From Fibrobacter succinogenes (lineage in GTDB: Bacteria; Fibrobacterota; Fibrobacteria; Fibrobacterales; Fibrobacteraceae), in the NCBI RefSeq assembly GCF_902779965.1, contig NZ_CACZDK010000017.1:124001-188000 (forward strand): a stretch of 64,000 bases of DNA. The letters are read 5' to 3'. Shown here piece after piece: positions 1-8,055 of this stretch; position 1 is the first letter of the stretch, and every line of letters begins with the position of its first letter. A program made the position numbers and the translations under genes. The notes beneath the pieces are model-generated. The model was not told the origin of the DNA, searched no databases, and saw only the letters and a program-made list of their open reading frames with translations.

Positions 1-1
1 G

Positions 2-259
2 GGTGGTGGAGAAGGTTCTACGTTTTTTAGTGGTTTTTACGACAAAAAACAAGCAAAAAAAATGTCTTATAGCGGTGTGGCGTTCCTTTGGAGCAGCACG
101 CCAAAATCTGATTCTACTGCATACGGGTTATATGCGTACAAAAGCGATGTGTCTGACACTTTACATGCAAGCTATTCAAAAACATCTGGATCATGGAGAA
201 CCTACGCGTCCGTCCGTTGCTTAAACGACACTCTCTTTAACGAAGAATCCAAACAATGA
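2..259 (+). CDS. C-terminal end of a FISUMP-domain protein (partial)
   Basis: The gene enters the window from the left, and only its last 85 or so codons are present. The frame reads GGGEGSTFF, then AFLWSSTPKSDSTAYG, and ends near ASVRCLNDT. The pattern 'F-WSST ... A ... SVRC' near the C-terminus is the hallmark of the FISUMP domain (Fibrobacter major paralogous domain, TIGR02145), normally found on secreted lipoproteins of unknown function. The stop codon overlaps the start of the recombinase gene (ATGA at 256-259), so the two are probably translationally coupled. Signal sequence and N-terminus lie outside the window, so localisation cannot be read here. Confidence 0.8.
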   Translation, partial: GGGEGSTFFSGFYDKKQAKKMSYSGVAFLWSSTPKSDSTAYGLYAYKSDVSDTLHASYSKTSGSWRTYASVRCLNDTLFNEESKQ

Positions 260-1173
260 GCCTCAATTCCAACCGTTTAGACGCATTCCTTTCGCACTTG
301 GGAGTAGAGCGGAATCTTTCCCCGGTGACGATACAGAGCTACCTGGAAGACTTGAGGCATTTTATTGCTTGGCTAGACGAGAAAGGTATTGACCTCAAGG
401 ATTTGAAACCCGAAAAATTGGACGAATTCCTGACGTTTACGGCGGGGCAGGAAGAATATTCACCCACATCGGTCGCGAGGCATTTTTCGAGCTTGCGCGG
501 GTTCCTCAAGTACATGCAGAACCAGGGCGAGTACGATTACAGCACGGAATCGATGCTTGCAACGCCAAAGCTTGGGCATTACTTGCCGCAGTACCTGACC
601 CGTGAAGAAATCGACAGTGTGTTTGAAAGCGCCGCCAACGGCAAAAACCCGCTCCGAGATACTGCCTTGATTGAGCTGATGTATAGCGGAGGACTCCGCA
701 TCTCGGAGGCGCTAGGTATCAAACTCGCGCAAGTCGACCTCGCCAATGAATGGCTCATGCCGATTGGCAAAGGTAATAAGCAGCGTCTTGTACCGCTTGG
801 GAGCAAGGCAAAGGAAAATCTCCGCGCCTGGATTGAAGAAGGGCGCCCTTTAACGCATCCGACAACGGACAATATCATCCTGAATGCGCATGGTAAGCCG
901 ATGAGCCGTATGGGCGCCTGGAAAATTGTGCAGTTGCACACGATGCATTTGAGTAAGCAAGTGTCGCCGCATACGTTCCGCCATAGCTTTGCGACGCATT
1001 GCCTAGAAGCGGGAATGGATTTGCGCGTTTTGCAGGAACTCCTTGGGCATGCAGACATCAGCACCACGCAAATTTACACGCATGTTGACAAAGATTTCAT
1101 CAAGCAAGAACACCGCTCTTTCCATCCGAGGGTAATGACCGCACAGGCTAGACTCAAGGATGGAGCGCCCTAG
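256..1173 (+). CDS. xerD: Tyrosine site-specific recombinase XerD
   Basis: A 305-residue tyrosine recombinase that resolves chromosome dimers by strand exchange at dif, normally together with XerC. The N-terminal SAM-like DNA-binding domain (about residues 5-90) is followed by the catalytic domain. Visible catalytic residues are R148 (GGLRISEAL), H239 and R242 (SPHTFRHSFATH), H265 (LLGHADISTTQ) and nucleophile Y274 (IYTHV). R148 sits at the same number as in E. coli XerD, and the tail pattern YTHV...H..FHPR favours XerD over XerC. Length is typical. The ATG overlaps the upstream stop codon. The last 12 codons lie inside the first unit of a 94-bp tandem repeat. An integrase of a mobile element is less likely given the length and signature. 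Confidence 0.88.
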   Translation: MSLNSNRLDAFLSHLGVERNLSPVTIQSYLEDLRHFIAWLDEKGIDLKDLKPEKLDEFLTFTAGQEEYSPTSVARHFSSLRGFLKYMQNQGEYDYSTESMLATPKLGHYLPQYLTREEIDSVFESAANGKNPLRDTALIELMYSGGLRISEALGIKLAQVDLANEWLMPIGKGNKQRLVPLGSKAKENLRAWIEEGRPLTHPTTDNIILNAHGKPMSRMGAWKIVQLHTMHLSKQVSPHTFRHSFATHCLEAGMDLRVLQELLGHADISTTQIYTHVDKDFIKQEHRSFHPRVMTAQARLKDGAP

Positions 1174-1375
1174 GCCTGTGCTCTCGCCGACAAGCCTTGT
1201 TGATACAAGGCTCTTTCTGCTCACGGAAAAGACCGCACAGGCTCAAATCAAGGGCGGAATGCCTTAGGCCCGTGCTCTCGCCGACAAGCCTTGTTGATAC
1301 AAGGCTCTTTCGGCTCACGGAAAAGACCACACAGGCTCAAATCAAGGGCGGAATGCCTTAGGCCCGTACTCTCGC
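1137..1375 (+). repeat. 94-bp tandem repeat, about 2.5 copies, with palindromic core
   Basis: Units start at GACC 1137, 1231 and 1325, giving an exact 94-bp period; the third unit breaks off near 1375. Each full unit contains the perfect inverted repeat AGCCTTG-TTGATA-CAAGGCT (1193-1212 and 1287-1306). An outer pair GCACAGGC/GCCTGTGC flanks the unit start. The first unit overlaps the last codons and stop of xerD. Nothing else is visible between 1376 and the next promoter. Possible roles are a structured 3' UTR/terminator or a recombinase-related site; the sequence alone does not decide. Confidence 0.9.
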
Positions 1376-1459
1376 TTGTGATTTGCGCAAGTATTCTTGG
1401 AGTAACGCAACGGTTGGTGTGCAGCGCCGAACCATAGGATTCATAATTTCAAAACTTTG

Positions 1460-1467
1460 TATATTTC
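1460..1467 (+). promoter_or_regulatory. TAnnTTT-type -7 promoter element
   Basis: TATATTTC lies four bases before the ATG at 1472. It is a near match to the TAnnTTTG element known from Bacteroidota. No Shine-Dalgarno sequence fits in the gap, so the transcript may start at or near the ATG. Confidence 0.45.
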
Positions 1468-1471
1468 TTAC

Positions 1472-2671
1472 ATGAGAGAGTCTTTAAATCGTTTGGTTGT
1501 TTGGGCATGCGCCCTGACGTTTTTTTTGAATTGTGGCGTTTGTGCAGAAGAGTCTGGCGTGCGTGATTCCGTGATAAACTTGTTTGTGCACGATTATGAA
1601 GATTCGAACTCTCCAGATTCGTTGAGTCTTGTTGAAAAATTCAGTGAAACAGAAATGCTTCGGCAGGAGCTTGATCAGGTCCAGTATCTCCGTAATGCGA
1701 TGAAAAAAGCGTTGCAAGACGATAATCTTGAACGATTAAAGACTTTGGTCGATGTCGCCGAGTCGTATGAAAAGGCGTCTACTTATTTTGTAATTCATGA
1801 TGATGAAAAACTTTTGCTGAAATATTTTTTAGGCGATTTTGAATCGCTCAGTGATGTGCAATTTGTGTCTCGTTATAATACTAGGCCGGATTATGCTTAC
1901 GATGCGTTCTATAAAACCTTTAAGGAAAAGTTGAAAGCGGAAATCGAATCCGGAAAACTTGATGAAAAACTCAAAAGTGTTGATGATGAGAGTGACCGAC
2001 TTTTTATTTATATTGTACTAAACGGTTTCTTTAAATATAATTATGATATAGCATCGTTGATTGAAAAACACAAGTTCCAGTTGAAAAAACGGGAACAGTT
2101 AGATTATCTTGTTGATGCTTTTTGGGACCGAAAGGTTGTTGATCCACTCAAGTCATATACGTTTTTCTTAGGTGGATCCTATATCGCTTTTTTAGGAAAT
2201 ATTTCGGATAAGGTTGAAAATGGTTTTGGCTTTTATGGAGGAACAATCTGGTATTGGAATAATGTTCATTTTGAAAGTCAAATTAATGCACATTTTAATG
2301 ATGTTCGTTCCGGTGATACTCTTCATTTTTCCAATATTGGTTTGAATGTAAATGTCGGCTATTTCTTTAGGAATATTTCGTTGTTGTGTTATTTAACGAC
2401 AGGTGTAGAGGCTGATTTCTACGGTGAAAATAAAAGTTACGATGATGAAAAACGATCAAGCAAGGATTCATATCAGGTTTATCCGGTGTATGGTGCAGGT
2501 ATTTTATACGATATGTATTATCTTCGTTTCAGAGCGGGTGTAAAAAATATTTGGGGTGATCATACGGTGAACGCTTCTGGTTTTAGATTTTATATGTCGT
2601 TCGAGTTTGCTATACCTGTGTTAACGATGAAACCGGTGAAATTTGTTTATCCAGAGAATATGGAACGCTAA
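1472..2671 (+). CDS. Secreted protein with helical N-half and predicted C-terminal beta-barrel
   Basis: About 399 residues, family not recognised. The ATG at 1472 gives a good signal peptide (LNRLVVWACALTFFLNCG, cleavage near VCA-EE); an in-frame ATG at 1457 would add five residues. Residues about 30-220 are charged and helical. From about residue 235 the chain alternates aromatic and glycine-rich strands (FFLGGSYIAFL, GFGFYGGTIWYW, VYGAGILYDMYYLRFRAGV), as in an outer-membrane barrel. The next gene starts one base after the stop and has the same plan, including an LLKY-x-x-x-D-F/Y-E motif before the barrel, so the two are probably diverged paralogues in one operon. Likely outer membrane; no activity can be named. 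Confidence 0.6.
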   Translation: MRESLNRLVVWACALTFFLNCGVCAEESGVRDSVINLFVHDYEDSNSPDSLSLVEKFSETEMLRQELDQVQYLRNAMKKALQDDNLERLKTLVDVAESYEKASTYFVIHDDEKLLLKYFLGDFESLSDVQFVSRYNTRPDYAYDAFYKTFKEKLKAEIESGKLDEKLKSVDDESDRLFIYIVLNGFFKYNYDIASLIEKHKFQLKKREQLDYLVDAFWDRKVVDPLKSYTFFLGGSYIAFLGNISDKVENGFGFYGGTIWYWNNVHFESQINAHFNDVRSGDTLHFSNIGLNVNVGYFFRNISLLCYLTTGVEADFYGENKSYDDEKRSSKDSYQVYPVYGAGILYDMYYLRFRAGVKNIWGDHTVNASGFRFYMSFEFAIPVLTMKPVKFVYPENMER

Positions 2672-2672
2672 T

Positions 2673-4220
2673 ATGGTTAAGTATTTTTTTGCGATTGTTT
2701 TGACGTTGCTTTCTTATAGCTTTGCTTTCGATGATGTTGTGGTGAAGTCGGAATCAATGGCGAAAAAATTGGAAAAAGCGCCTGTCGCTTATTATGGCAT
2801 GCTTATCACTAGTAATGTGTATAGTAAAGACAAATTGCCTTGGGTTCTTTTTGATAAGGATTATCCGGATGTCTATAAATCTTTTATGGAATGGTCTGAA
2901 TTGAAGACTGCCCGAATGCAGCGGGACTTGGCCGACGCTCCCGAGATTCTTCGCAAAACTTTTGAACTGCGTTCGCAAAAAGAATCCAATGGTTTCTATT
3001 TAATCCATAACATTATTCATGTAGATAAAGTATATGATAAAGCGACGAGAACATGGGTGAATCCGCCACCAGAAAATTCAAAAAAAGTTTTCACTCAGTT
3101 TGCATACATGGGGCCTGACATTTTAAGAGATTCTTCTTCGTTTAAACTGATCCAGCGCGTGATTTCTGTGCCCGAATTTGATTCTGAAACTTTGAATAAG
3201 CGAATTTTCTTTTTGGATGGCGTATCTGAACCTGTTGCGTTTTTAGACTCTCCGCATCTTGAAAATGTGCAATTTTTTCCGTACCGTTTGAACTATCGAG
3301 TGGAACCGAATCAGGCAATTGAAGTTCGTAAACGCATAGAATCTCTTGTTTATGCTGGCGATTATGCAGCTGCAGTACAACTAGCGGATTCAGCGGACTT
3401 GTCGCCTCGTTCGAAAATTCTTTTGAAATACTTGAACCGTGATTATGAATTTATTGCAAATAAAGATTCTGTGTTGAATTATTTAGTGTCGCAAAGTACG
3501 TATCGTTACGAAGATGGACTTGATTTGCTTTTGAATCGAACTGCGAAACGTGATTATCGTGAAAATTTTAAATGCGATGAATTGCAAAATATGTCCGAAG
3601 TCAATAAAGACATGCTGTGTTCTGTAGTGGAGTCTATTGTTCTTGGCAAAATGCTCAATGCAATGATTGTTGGTGAGTCAAGTTTTAGTTTAGGATTGGG
3701 TTCTGATTTTGGAATTCCGTTCTTGGCGGGCGATTTCCCAGATTACAATTCGTATTTTTTCTTTAATGCGGCTCTGGATTTTAGGGTTTATGATGTCGTT
3801 TTCGGCTTTGATTTTGCAATACGTGCGCTAGATGCAAAGTGCGATTCCTGTGGCAATTTGGATTATGGAATTCATTCTATGCTGGGGTATAGATTCTTGA
3901 AGACAAAGTATTTTGAAAGTGCCGTTTTTGGTAATTTAGGTGGCGCATTTTTTGTAGTTCCAACCTCAAAAGATGAAAAAAATAAACAAGAATCTTATTT
4001 CCGCTATGGCTTGGGCGCATATGTGGATTATCTTTTCCCGAGTCTTGTGGGTAAGACCATGCCTGAGGGAGATCCAATAGCGGGACGAATTGCAATTCGT
4101 TTGAAGGCTGGATTTCATAATATGAAAGCTTCGAAATATGGTCATTCCAATGGTATCTCTCCGTATATATCGCTAGGCTTTAGGTTGCGCGGTGATGTTG
4201 TCAAACTTTGGAATCGCTAA
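2673..4220 (+). CDS. Secreted protein with predicted C-terminal beta-barrel, paralogue of the upstream gene
   Basis: About 515 residues when started at ATG 2673, which gives a signal peptide directly (VKYFFAIVLTLLSYSFAF). The gap to the upstream stop is one base, so translation is probably coupled. Residues about 25-220 form an extra N-terminal part; 230-330 are helical, with ILLKYLNRDYEF resembling the upstream protein; 345-515 alternate like membrane strands (FSLGLGSDFGIPF, YNSYFFFNAALDFRVYDVVFGF, GISPYISLGFRLRG). A CDSCG motif near residue 390 may hold a loop disulfide. No known family recognised; outer-membrane location is inferred. Confidence 0.6.
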   Translation: MVKYFFAIVLTLLSYSFAFDDVVVKSESMAKKLEKAPVAYYGMLITSNVYSKDKLPWVLFDKDYPDVYKSFMEWSELKTARMQRDLADAPEILRKTFELRSQKESNGFYLIHNIIHVDKVYDKATRTWVNPPPENSKKVFTQFAYMGPDILRDSSSFKLIQRVISVPEFDSETLNKRIFFLDGVSEPVAFLDSPHLENVQFFPYRLNYRVEPNQAIEVRKRIESLVYAGDYAAAVQLADSADLSPRSKILLKYLNRDYEFIANKDSVLNYLVSQSTYRYEDGLDLLLNRTAKRDYRENFKCDELQNMSEVNKDMLCSVVESIVLGKMLNAMIVGESSFSLGLGSDFGIPFLAGDFPDYNSYFFFNAALDFRVYDVVFGFDFAIRALDAKCDSCGNLDYGIHSMLGYRFLKTKYFESAVFGNLGGAFFVVPTSKDEKNKQESYFRYGLGAYVDYLFPSLVGKTMPEGDPIAGRIAIRLKAGFHNMKASKYGHSNGISPYISLGFRLRGDVVKLWNR

Positions 4221-4230
4221 TGTTTTTTAC

Positions 4231-4238
4231 TAAATTTG
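4231..4238 (+). promoter_or_regulatory. TAnnTTTG promoter element
   Basis: TAAATTTG, 16 bases before the ATG at 4255, in the short gap after the previous stop. It matches the FCB-type -7 element exactly. Confidence 0.5.
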
Positions 4239-4254
4239 ATGTCTAAAATTAGCT

Positions 4255-4884
4255 ATGAAACACCTCTTCGCTTTATTGTTGCTAGCCTTGTCTTTGGGGG
4301 CCTCGGTTGCTTTTGCCGGGCCTCTAGAAACCCTGAAGGGTTCTCCGTTTGCACATGACGGTTTGTTTGCGAATGCTTCGATGGGCCTTGGCTATGCTTC
4401 TTTTGAAAATGCTGATGGCGAAGAAACTCTGAGTGCCTATGGATTTGGCATGAGACTTCATGGCAAGCTTGGTTTTTATTTCATTCAAAATCTTGCGTTA
4501 CATGCCAATATAGGCTATGTGATGTATTCCAATTTCCGTGATGCGCGTTATGGACTTCCTGTTTTCGTGGACCATGAATTTTATGTGCTGAGTTCTGTAT
4601 TTGTGGGAGCGGGCGTCACGTATTATGTGCCCGAATGGAGCAACATGTTCTTTAGTGGTGCGCTTGGTGTAACGGGTTACAGAATCGATAACCGTAGGTA
4701 CTACGGGACCACAGGGCTTCGTGCATTTACTTTTGATGTGGAAATGGGCAAGGACTGGTGGGTGAACGAATATATTACTTTGGGTGTGTCACTGGTGTTC
4801 AACTCTGGAGACTATTGGTCTGATGACGATGGCGTGTTTCGTTCGTCATCGTTCATGCTGATGTTTTCTGTATCGTTTAATTAG
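4255..4884 (+). CDS. Outer-membrane beta-barrel protein
   Basis: A 209-residue exported protein. The signal peptide MKHLFALLLLALSLGAS ends near AFA-GP. The rest is typical of a small eight-strand barrel: ANASMGLGYASFE, GFGMRLHGKLGFYF, NLALHANIGYVMY, SSVFVGAGVTYYV, FFSGALGVTGYRI, ITLGVSLVFNSG, ending in SFMLMFSVSFN with a terminal Phe/Asn, as expected for BAM-inserted barrels. It has its own promoter element and ends at a terminator shared with glgB. The function is unknown; OmpW/OmpX-like porin or adhesin folds are possible. Confidence 0.65.
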   Translation: MKHLFALLLLALSLGASVAFAGPLETLKGSPFAHDGLFANASMGLGYASFENADGEETLSAYGFGMRLHGKLGFYFIQNLALHANIGYVMYSNFRDARYGLPVFVDHEFYVLSSVFVGAGVTYYVPEWSNMFFSGALGVTGYRIDNRRYYGTTGLRAFTFDVEMGKDWWVNEYITLGVSLVFNSGDYWSDDDGVFRSSSFMLMFSVSFN

Positions 4885-4944
4885 TGGGTCCCAAACGTCA
4901 TTCTGAGGCCTTAAGGAACGTTTCTGTTATTTTTTTTTGAAAAA

Positions 4945-4975
4945 AAACGCCCTCGATTTGCGATCGAAGGCGTTT
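4945..4975. terminator. Hairpin terminator between convergent genes
   Basis: AAACGCC (4945-4951) pairs with GGCGTTT (4969-4975), with an inner TCGA/TCGA stem after one mismatch. The A-run on the left gives a T-run on the minus strand, so it mainly serves glgB, and perhaps also the barrel gene on the plus strand. Confidence 0.7.
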
Positions 4976-5032
4976 GGTTTAAATTCTAGTAACTATAAAC
5001 TAGTAACTTATAACTGCGCCAAAGGCGCTATA

Positions 5033-7249
5033 TTATCGTTCCAGCTTAAAGTATACTGCCGCAAGCGGCGGAAGCTTAATGTTCAAGCTCCACTCACGAT
5101 TCTGCCACGGAATGTCCTGTGTCCAGACTTCGCCGAGGTTTCCGACGTTTGAACCGCCGAACATGGCTGCATCGGTGTTGAAAATTTCTTTCCAAGCACC
5201 GCGGGCCGGAGCTCCAAGACGGTAGTCGTTGCGAACAACCGGTGTAAAGTTGAATACGCACAAAATCATATTGCCGTGGTCATCTTTACGGACAAAGCTT
5301 ACGATGGAATTGTCTGCATCGTCGCACCAGATCCATTCAAAGCCGGTGTAGTAATGGTCGATTTCCCAGAACGGGGCATTTTCCTTGTAGATGTGGTTCA
5401 AAACTTTCATCATCTGCAAGACCTTGCCATGGCTATCCCAGCTGACCAAGTGCCAGTCGAGCGAACGCTTTTCGTTCCATTCGCGGAACTGCCCGAATTC
5501 GTTGCCCATGAAGTTGAGTTTTTTGCCCGGATGTGCGTACTGGAAGGCGTAGGTGAGGCGGAGATTTGCGAACTTCTGCCAGTTGTCGCCAGGCATCTTG
5601 CCGAGCATGCTGCCCTTGCCGTGCACCACTTCGTCGTGGCTGAAAACTTGTATGAAGTTTTCGCTGTAGGCGTACACCATACTGAACGTGAGCTGGTTGT
5701 GGTGGTACTTGCGGTGGATCGGTTCGTGCTGGATGTAGCTGAGGAAATCGTTCATCCAGCCCATGTTCCATTTGTAATGGAAGCCGAGGCCGCCCTGCTC
5801 AGGCGGGCGCGTGATGCTCGGGAAGCTTGTGGATTCTTCAGCAATCAAGATTGCATGCGGAGTCAAGCGGCCCATGATGCTGTTCAAGTGCTTCAGGAAT
5901 TCCAGCGTGTCGTAGTTGATGTTGCCGCCATCCTTGTTCGGAACCCATTCTCCCGGACCTTTACCGTAGTCGAGATAGAGCATGGAGGCTACAGCGTCCA
6001 CGCGGAGACCGTCGCAGTGGAATTCCTTGAGCCAGTACATGGCGTTTGCAATGAGGAAGTTCTTGACTTCGTTACGGCCGAGGTTAAAGATGTATGTACC
6101 CCAATGCGGGTGTTCGCCCTGACGCGGGTCGGCGTGCTCATAGCAGGCGGTGCCGTCGAAACGTCCGAGTGCGTGTGCGTCCTTCGGGAAGTGTGCCGGC
6201 ACCCAGTCGAGAATCACGCCGATTTCGTTCTGGTGGCAAAGGTCCACAAAGTGACGGAACTGGTCCGGTGTACCGTAACGGCTGGTGGGCGAGTAGTACC
6301 CCGTCACCTGGTAGCCCCACGATTCGTCGAGCGGGTGTTCTGCAATCGGCAAAAATTCAACGTGGGTGTAACCCATTTCCTTGAGGTAAGGAATCAAGCG
6401 TTCCGAAAGTTCGTCCCAGTTGAGGAAACGGTCCGGATTCGCCGGGTCGCGGCGCCAAGAGCCAGCATGGACTTCGTAAATGTTCATCGGCGAACCGAAG
6501 ACCTTTGTCGCCCAGTGTGTCTTCATGTAAAGATCATCGCCCCATTCGTAACCGTCGAGGTGGGTCGTGATGGATGCTGTTGCCGGGCGGACTTCGGCGA
6601 GCTTTGCAAGCGGGTCCACCTTGACATGCAAGTTGCCGTCTGCTCCGTGAATTTCGAAACGGTAGAGTTCGCCTTCGCCGAGGTTCGGAATGAAGATTTC
6701 CCAGATACCGCTAGAGCCGAGCATGCGCATTTGGTGACGGCGTCCGTCCCAGCTGTTGAAATTGCCAACGACAGAAACGGCTTGTGCGTTCGGAGCCCAT
6801 ACGGCAAAATGGATGCCCTTGAATCCTTGATGTTCAACGATGTTGGCGCCGAGCTTGCGATAGAGTTCGTAATGCGTGCCGGTTGCAATCAAGTGGCGGT
6901 CAAATTCGGAGAGGACCGGAAGGAATGCGTAAGGATCCACCAAGGTGTATTCGTTGCCGTCGTCTTGTTTGATAATCAACTTGTAGAAGAACGGTTCGAA
7001 TTCCATATCGAGGATTGCTTCGAAAAAGCCCGTGTTGCCGAGTTTGACAAAGTCGAATTCTTCGGTTCCATCGCAAGATTCGCCGCGAACGAAGCTCGCT
7101 TGTGGCTGGTAGGTGCGGATGACTGTCTTTATTCCTCGGTCTGTTTCGAGGGGGTGTATGCCTAAAATTGAAAAGGGGTCTTTTGTCTTGAAATCCCAGA
7201 TAGCCTGCATGTTTTCTGCGGTCAGGCTGGTAAAATCATTCAATTCCAT
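5033..7249 (-). CDS. glgB: 1,4-alpha-glucan branching enzyme GlgB
   Basis: About 738 residues. Transfers alpha-1,4-glucan segments to 6-positions, making the branch points of glycogen in the cytosol. An N-terminal module precedes a CBM48 domain (FAVWAPNAQAVSVVGNFNSW, roughly 130-220). The GH13 barrel shows region I (GVILDWVPAHFP), region II with the nucleophile Asp (GLRVDAVASMLY), region III with the acid/base Glu (LIAEESTSFP) and region IV (FSHDEVVHGKGSML). The C-terminal all-beta domain ends in AAVYFKLER. ATG 7249 is chosen because GAGAAG lies just upstream; a GTG at 7261 would add four residues. It stands alone, without glgA or glgC nearby. Glycogen storage is known in Fibrobacter. Confidence 0.96.
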   Translation of the reverse strand: MELNDFTSLTAENMQAIWDFKTKDPFSILGIHPLETDRGIKTVIRTYQPQASFVRGESCDGTEEFDFVKLGNTGFFEAILDMEFEPFFYKLIIKQDDGNEYTLVDPYAFLPVLSEFDRHLIATGTHYELYRKLGANIVEHQGFKGIHFAVWAPNAQAVSVVGNFNSWDGRRHQMRMLGSSGIWEIFIPNLGEGELYRFEIHGADGNLHVKVDPLAKLAEVRPATASITTHLDGYEWGDDLYMKTHWATKVFGSPMNIYEVHAGSWRRDPANPDRFLNWDELSERLIPYLKEMGYTHVEFLPIAEHPLDESWGYQVTGYYSPTSRYGTPDQFRHFVDLCHQNEIGVILDWVPAHFPKDAHALGRFDGTACYEHADPRQGEHPHWGTYIFNLGRNEVKNFLIANAMYWLKEFHCDGLRVDAVASMLYLDYGKGPGEWVPNKDGGNINYDTLEFLKHLNSIMGRLTPHAILIAEESTSFPSITRPPEQGGLGFHYKWNMGWMNDFLSYIQHEPIHRKYHHNQLTFSMVYAYSENFIQVFSHDEVVHGKGSMLGKMPGDNWQKFANLRLTYAFQYAHPGKKLNFMGNEFGQFREWNEKRSLDWHLVSWDSHGKVLQMMKVLNHIYKENAPFWEIDHYYTGFEWIWCDDADNSIVSFVRKDDHGNMILCVFNFTPVVRNDYRLGAPARGAWKEIFNTDAAMFGGSNVGNLGEVWTQDIPWQNREWSLNIKLPPLAAVYFKLER

Positions 7250-7623
7250 AAATCTTCTCACTTAGTGTTTTAGTGAAAAGAAAAATAAAATAAAAAGACA
7301 TAAAATGTGGAATGTTGCGAAAAAAACTATAAGAATTTGATACTGGTCAATGGTCGATGCTCTTTAGTCAATATTCAATGGTTGTTTGAACTTGGAATAA
7401 TACGTCGTTCCTCTTTGATGCATGACTTTTGCGGTTATCCAATACGAACGCAATCGTTCGTGCAGTCTAACCTTGTTTGTCATTCTCCGTTAGGAGAATC
7501 CATAATTTCTTGTTTTATGGATCCTTGCCTTCGCGGGGCTCATCTTTGCTCTGCCCACAGCATTCTGCCAACTAGCTACTTTCTACAGTCTTTACTACAT
7601 TTGCCCACAACAGGAGGTCCCGA
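7250..7623. other. Intergenic region between divergent glgB and thioesterase genes
   Basis: No convincing gene. It holds a small hairpin CGAACG-CAAT-CGTTCG near 7448, and a fold-back ATTCTCC-GTTA-GGAGAAT near 7482-7500 followed by GGATCCTTG. The latter looks like a degraded copy of the dispersed CATTCTGAG/GGATCCTTC repeat family. A strong AGGAGG ribosome site for the next gene lies at its right end. Confidence 0.5.
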
Positions 7624-8055
7624 ATGGCTGTAGCTATGGAAGAAAATGCGAATCCGGTGAAGTTTGAAAAACTCTTCAAGGTAACGCCCGAGATGATTGA
7701 CGAAAACAAGCACATGAACAATGTGTGGGCGGTGCAATGGGTTCAGGATATTTCGATTGCTCATTCCGATTCTGTCGGAGCAACAGATTTGATGTACCAG
7801 TTAGGATGTGCTTGGATGATCCACACGCAGTTTGTGGAATACAAGAACCAGGCTTTCTTGGGTGATGAAATCCGTGGAACAACGTGGGTGGCAAGTTACA
7901 GCAAGGTGATGAGTGTTCGCAAGTGCCGCTTTGAACGTGTTTCCGATGGCAAGGTTGTCTTTGAATCCGAAACGCAGTGGGTCTTGATGGATCCAAATAG
8001 GGGACGGCCTTTCGCCATCCCGCAAGAAATCAAGGACCGTTTCCAGATCAAGTAA
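7624..8055 (+). CDS. Acyl-CoA thioesterase-like hotdog protein
   Basis: A 143-residue protein of the hotdog fold, YbgC/FadM-like group, which hydrolyses acyl-CoA or acyl-ACP thioesters in the cytosol. The signature is near residues 20-45: FKVTPEMIDENKHMNNVWAV, where the catalytic D/H-N arrangement of the family (D..GH.NN) appears as DENKHMNN. Later strands are IHTQFVEYKNQAFLGDEI and KCRFERVSDGKVVFESETQWVLMD. AGGAGG with good spacing supports ATG 7624. The stop is directly next to the stop of the convergent barrel gene. The substrate cannot be told; an acyl-ACP thioesterase of the FatA type is an alternative. Confidence 0.78.
   Translation: MAVAMEENANPVKFEKLFKVTPEMIDENKHMNNVWAVQWVQDISIAHSDSVGATDLMYQLGCAWMIHTQFVEYKNQAFLGDEIRGTTWVASYSKVMSVRKCRFERVSDGKVVFESETQWVLMDPNRGRPFAIPQEIKDRFQIK

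Noticed and set aside
3-224. Alternative frame at the left edge
   Set aside because: The frame ending at 259 carries the FISUMP WSST...VRC pattern; the frame from 3 is a shadow.
1189-1216. dif site of the chromosome
   Set aside because: The 11-6-11 geometry fits, but the arms lack the usual dif sequence and the site is repeated; kept only as a speculative finding.
5276-7165. Long open frame (629 codons) on the plus strand across glgB
   Set aside because: It is antisense to glgB and arises from the codon bias of that gene; the composition is unlike a real protein and no start signal is present.
7307-7633. 108-codon plus-strand frame upstream of the thioesterase gene
   Set aside because: No ribosome site or family, and it runs through hairpins and repeat remnants into the true gene's ribosome site.
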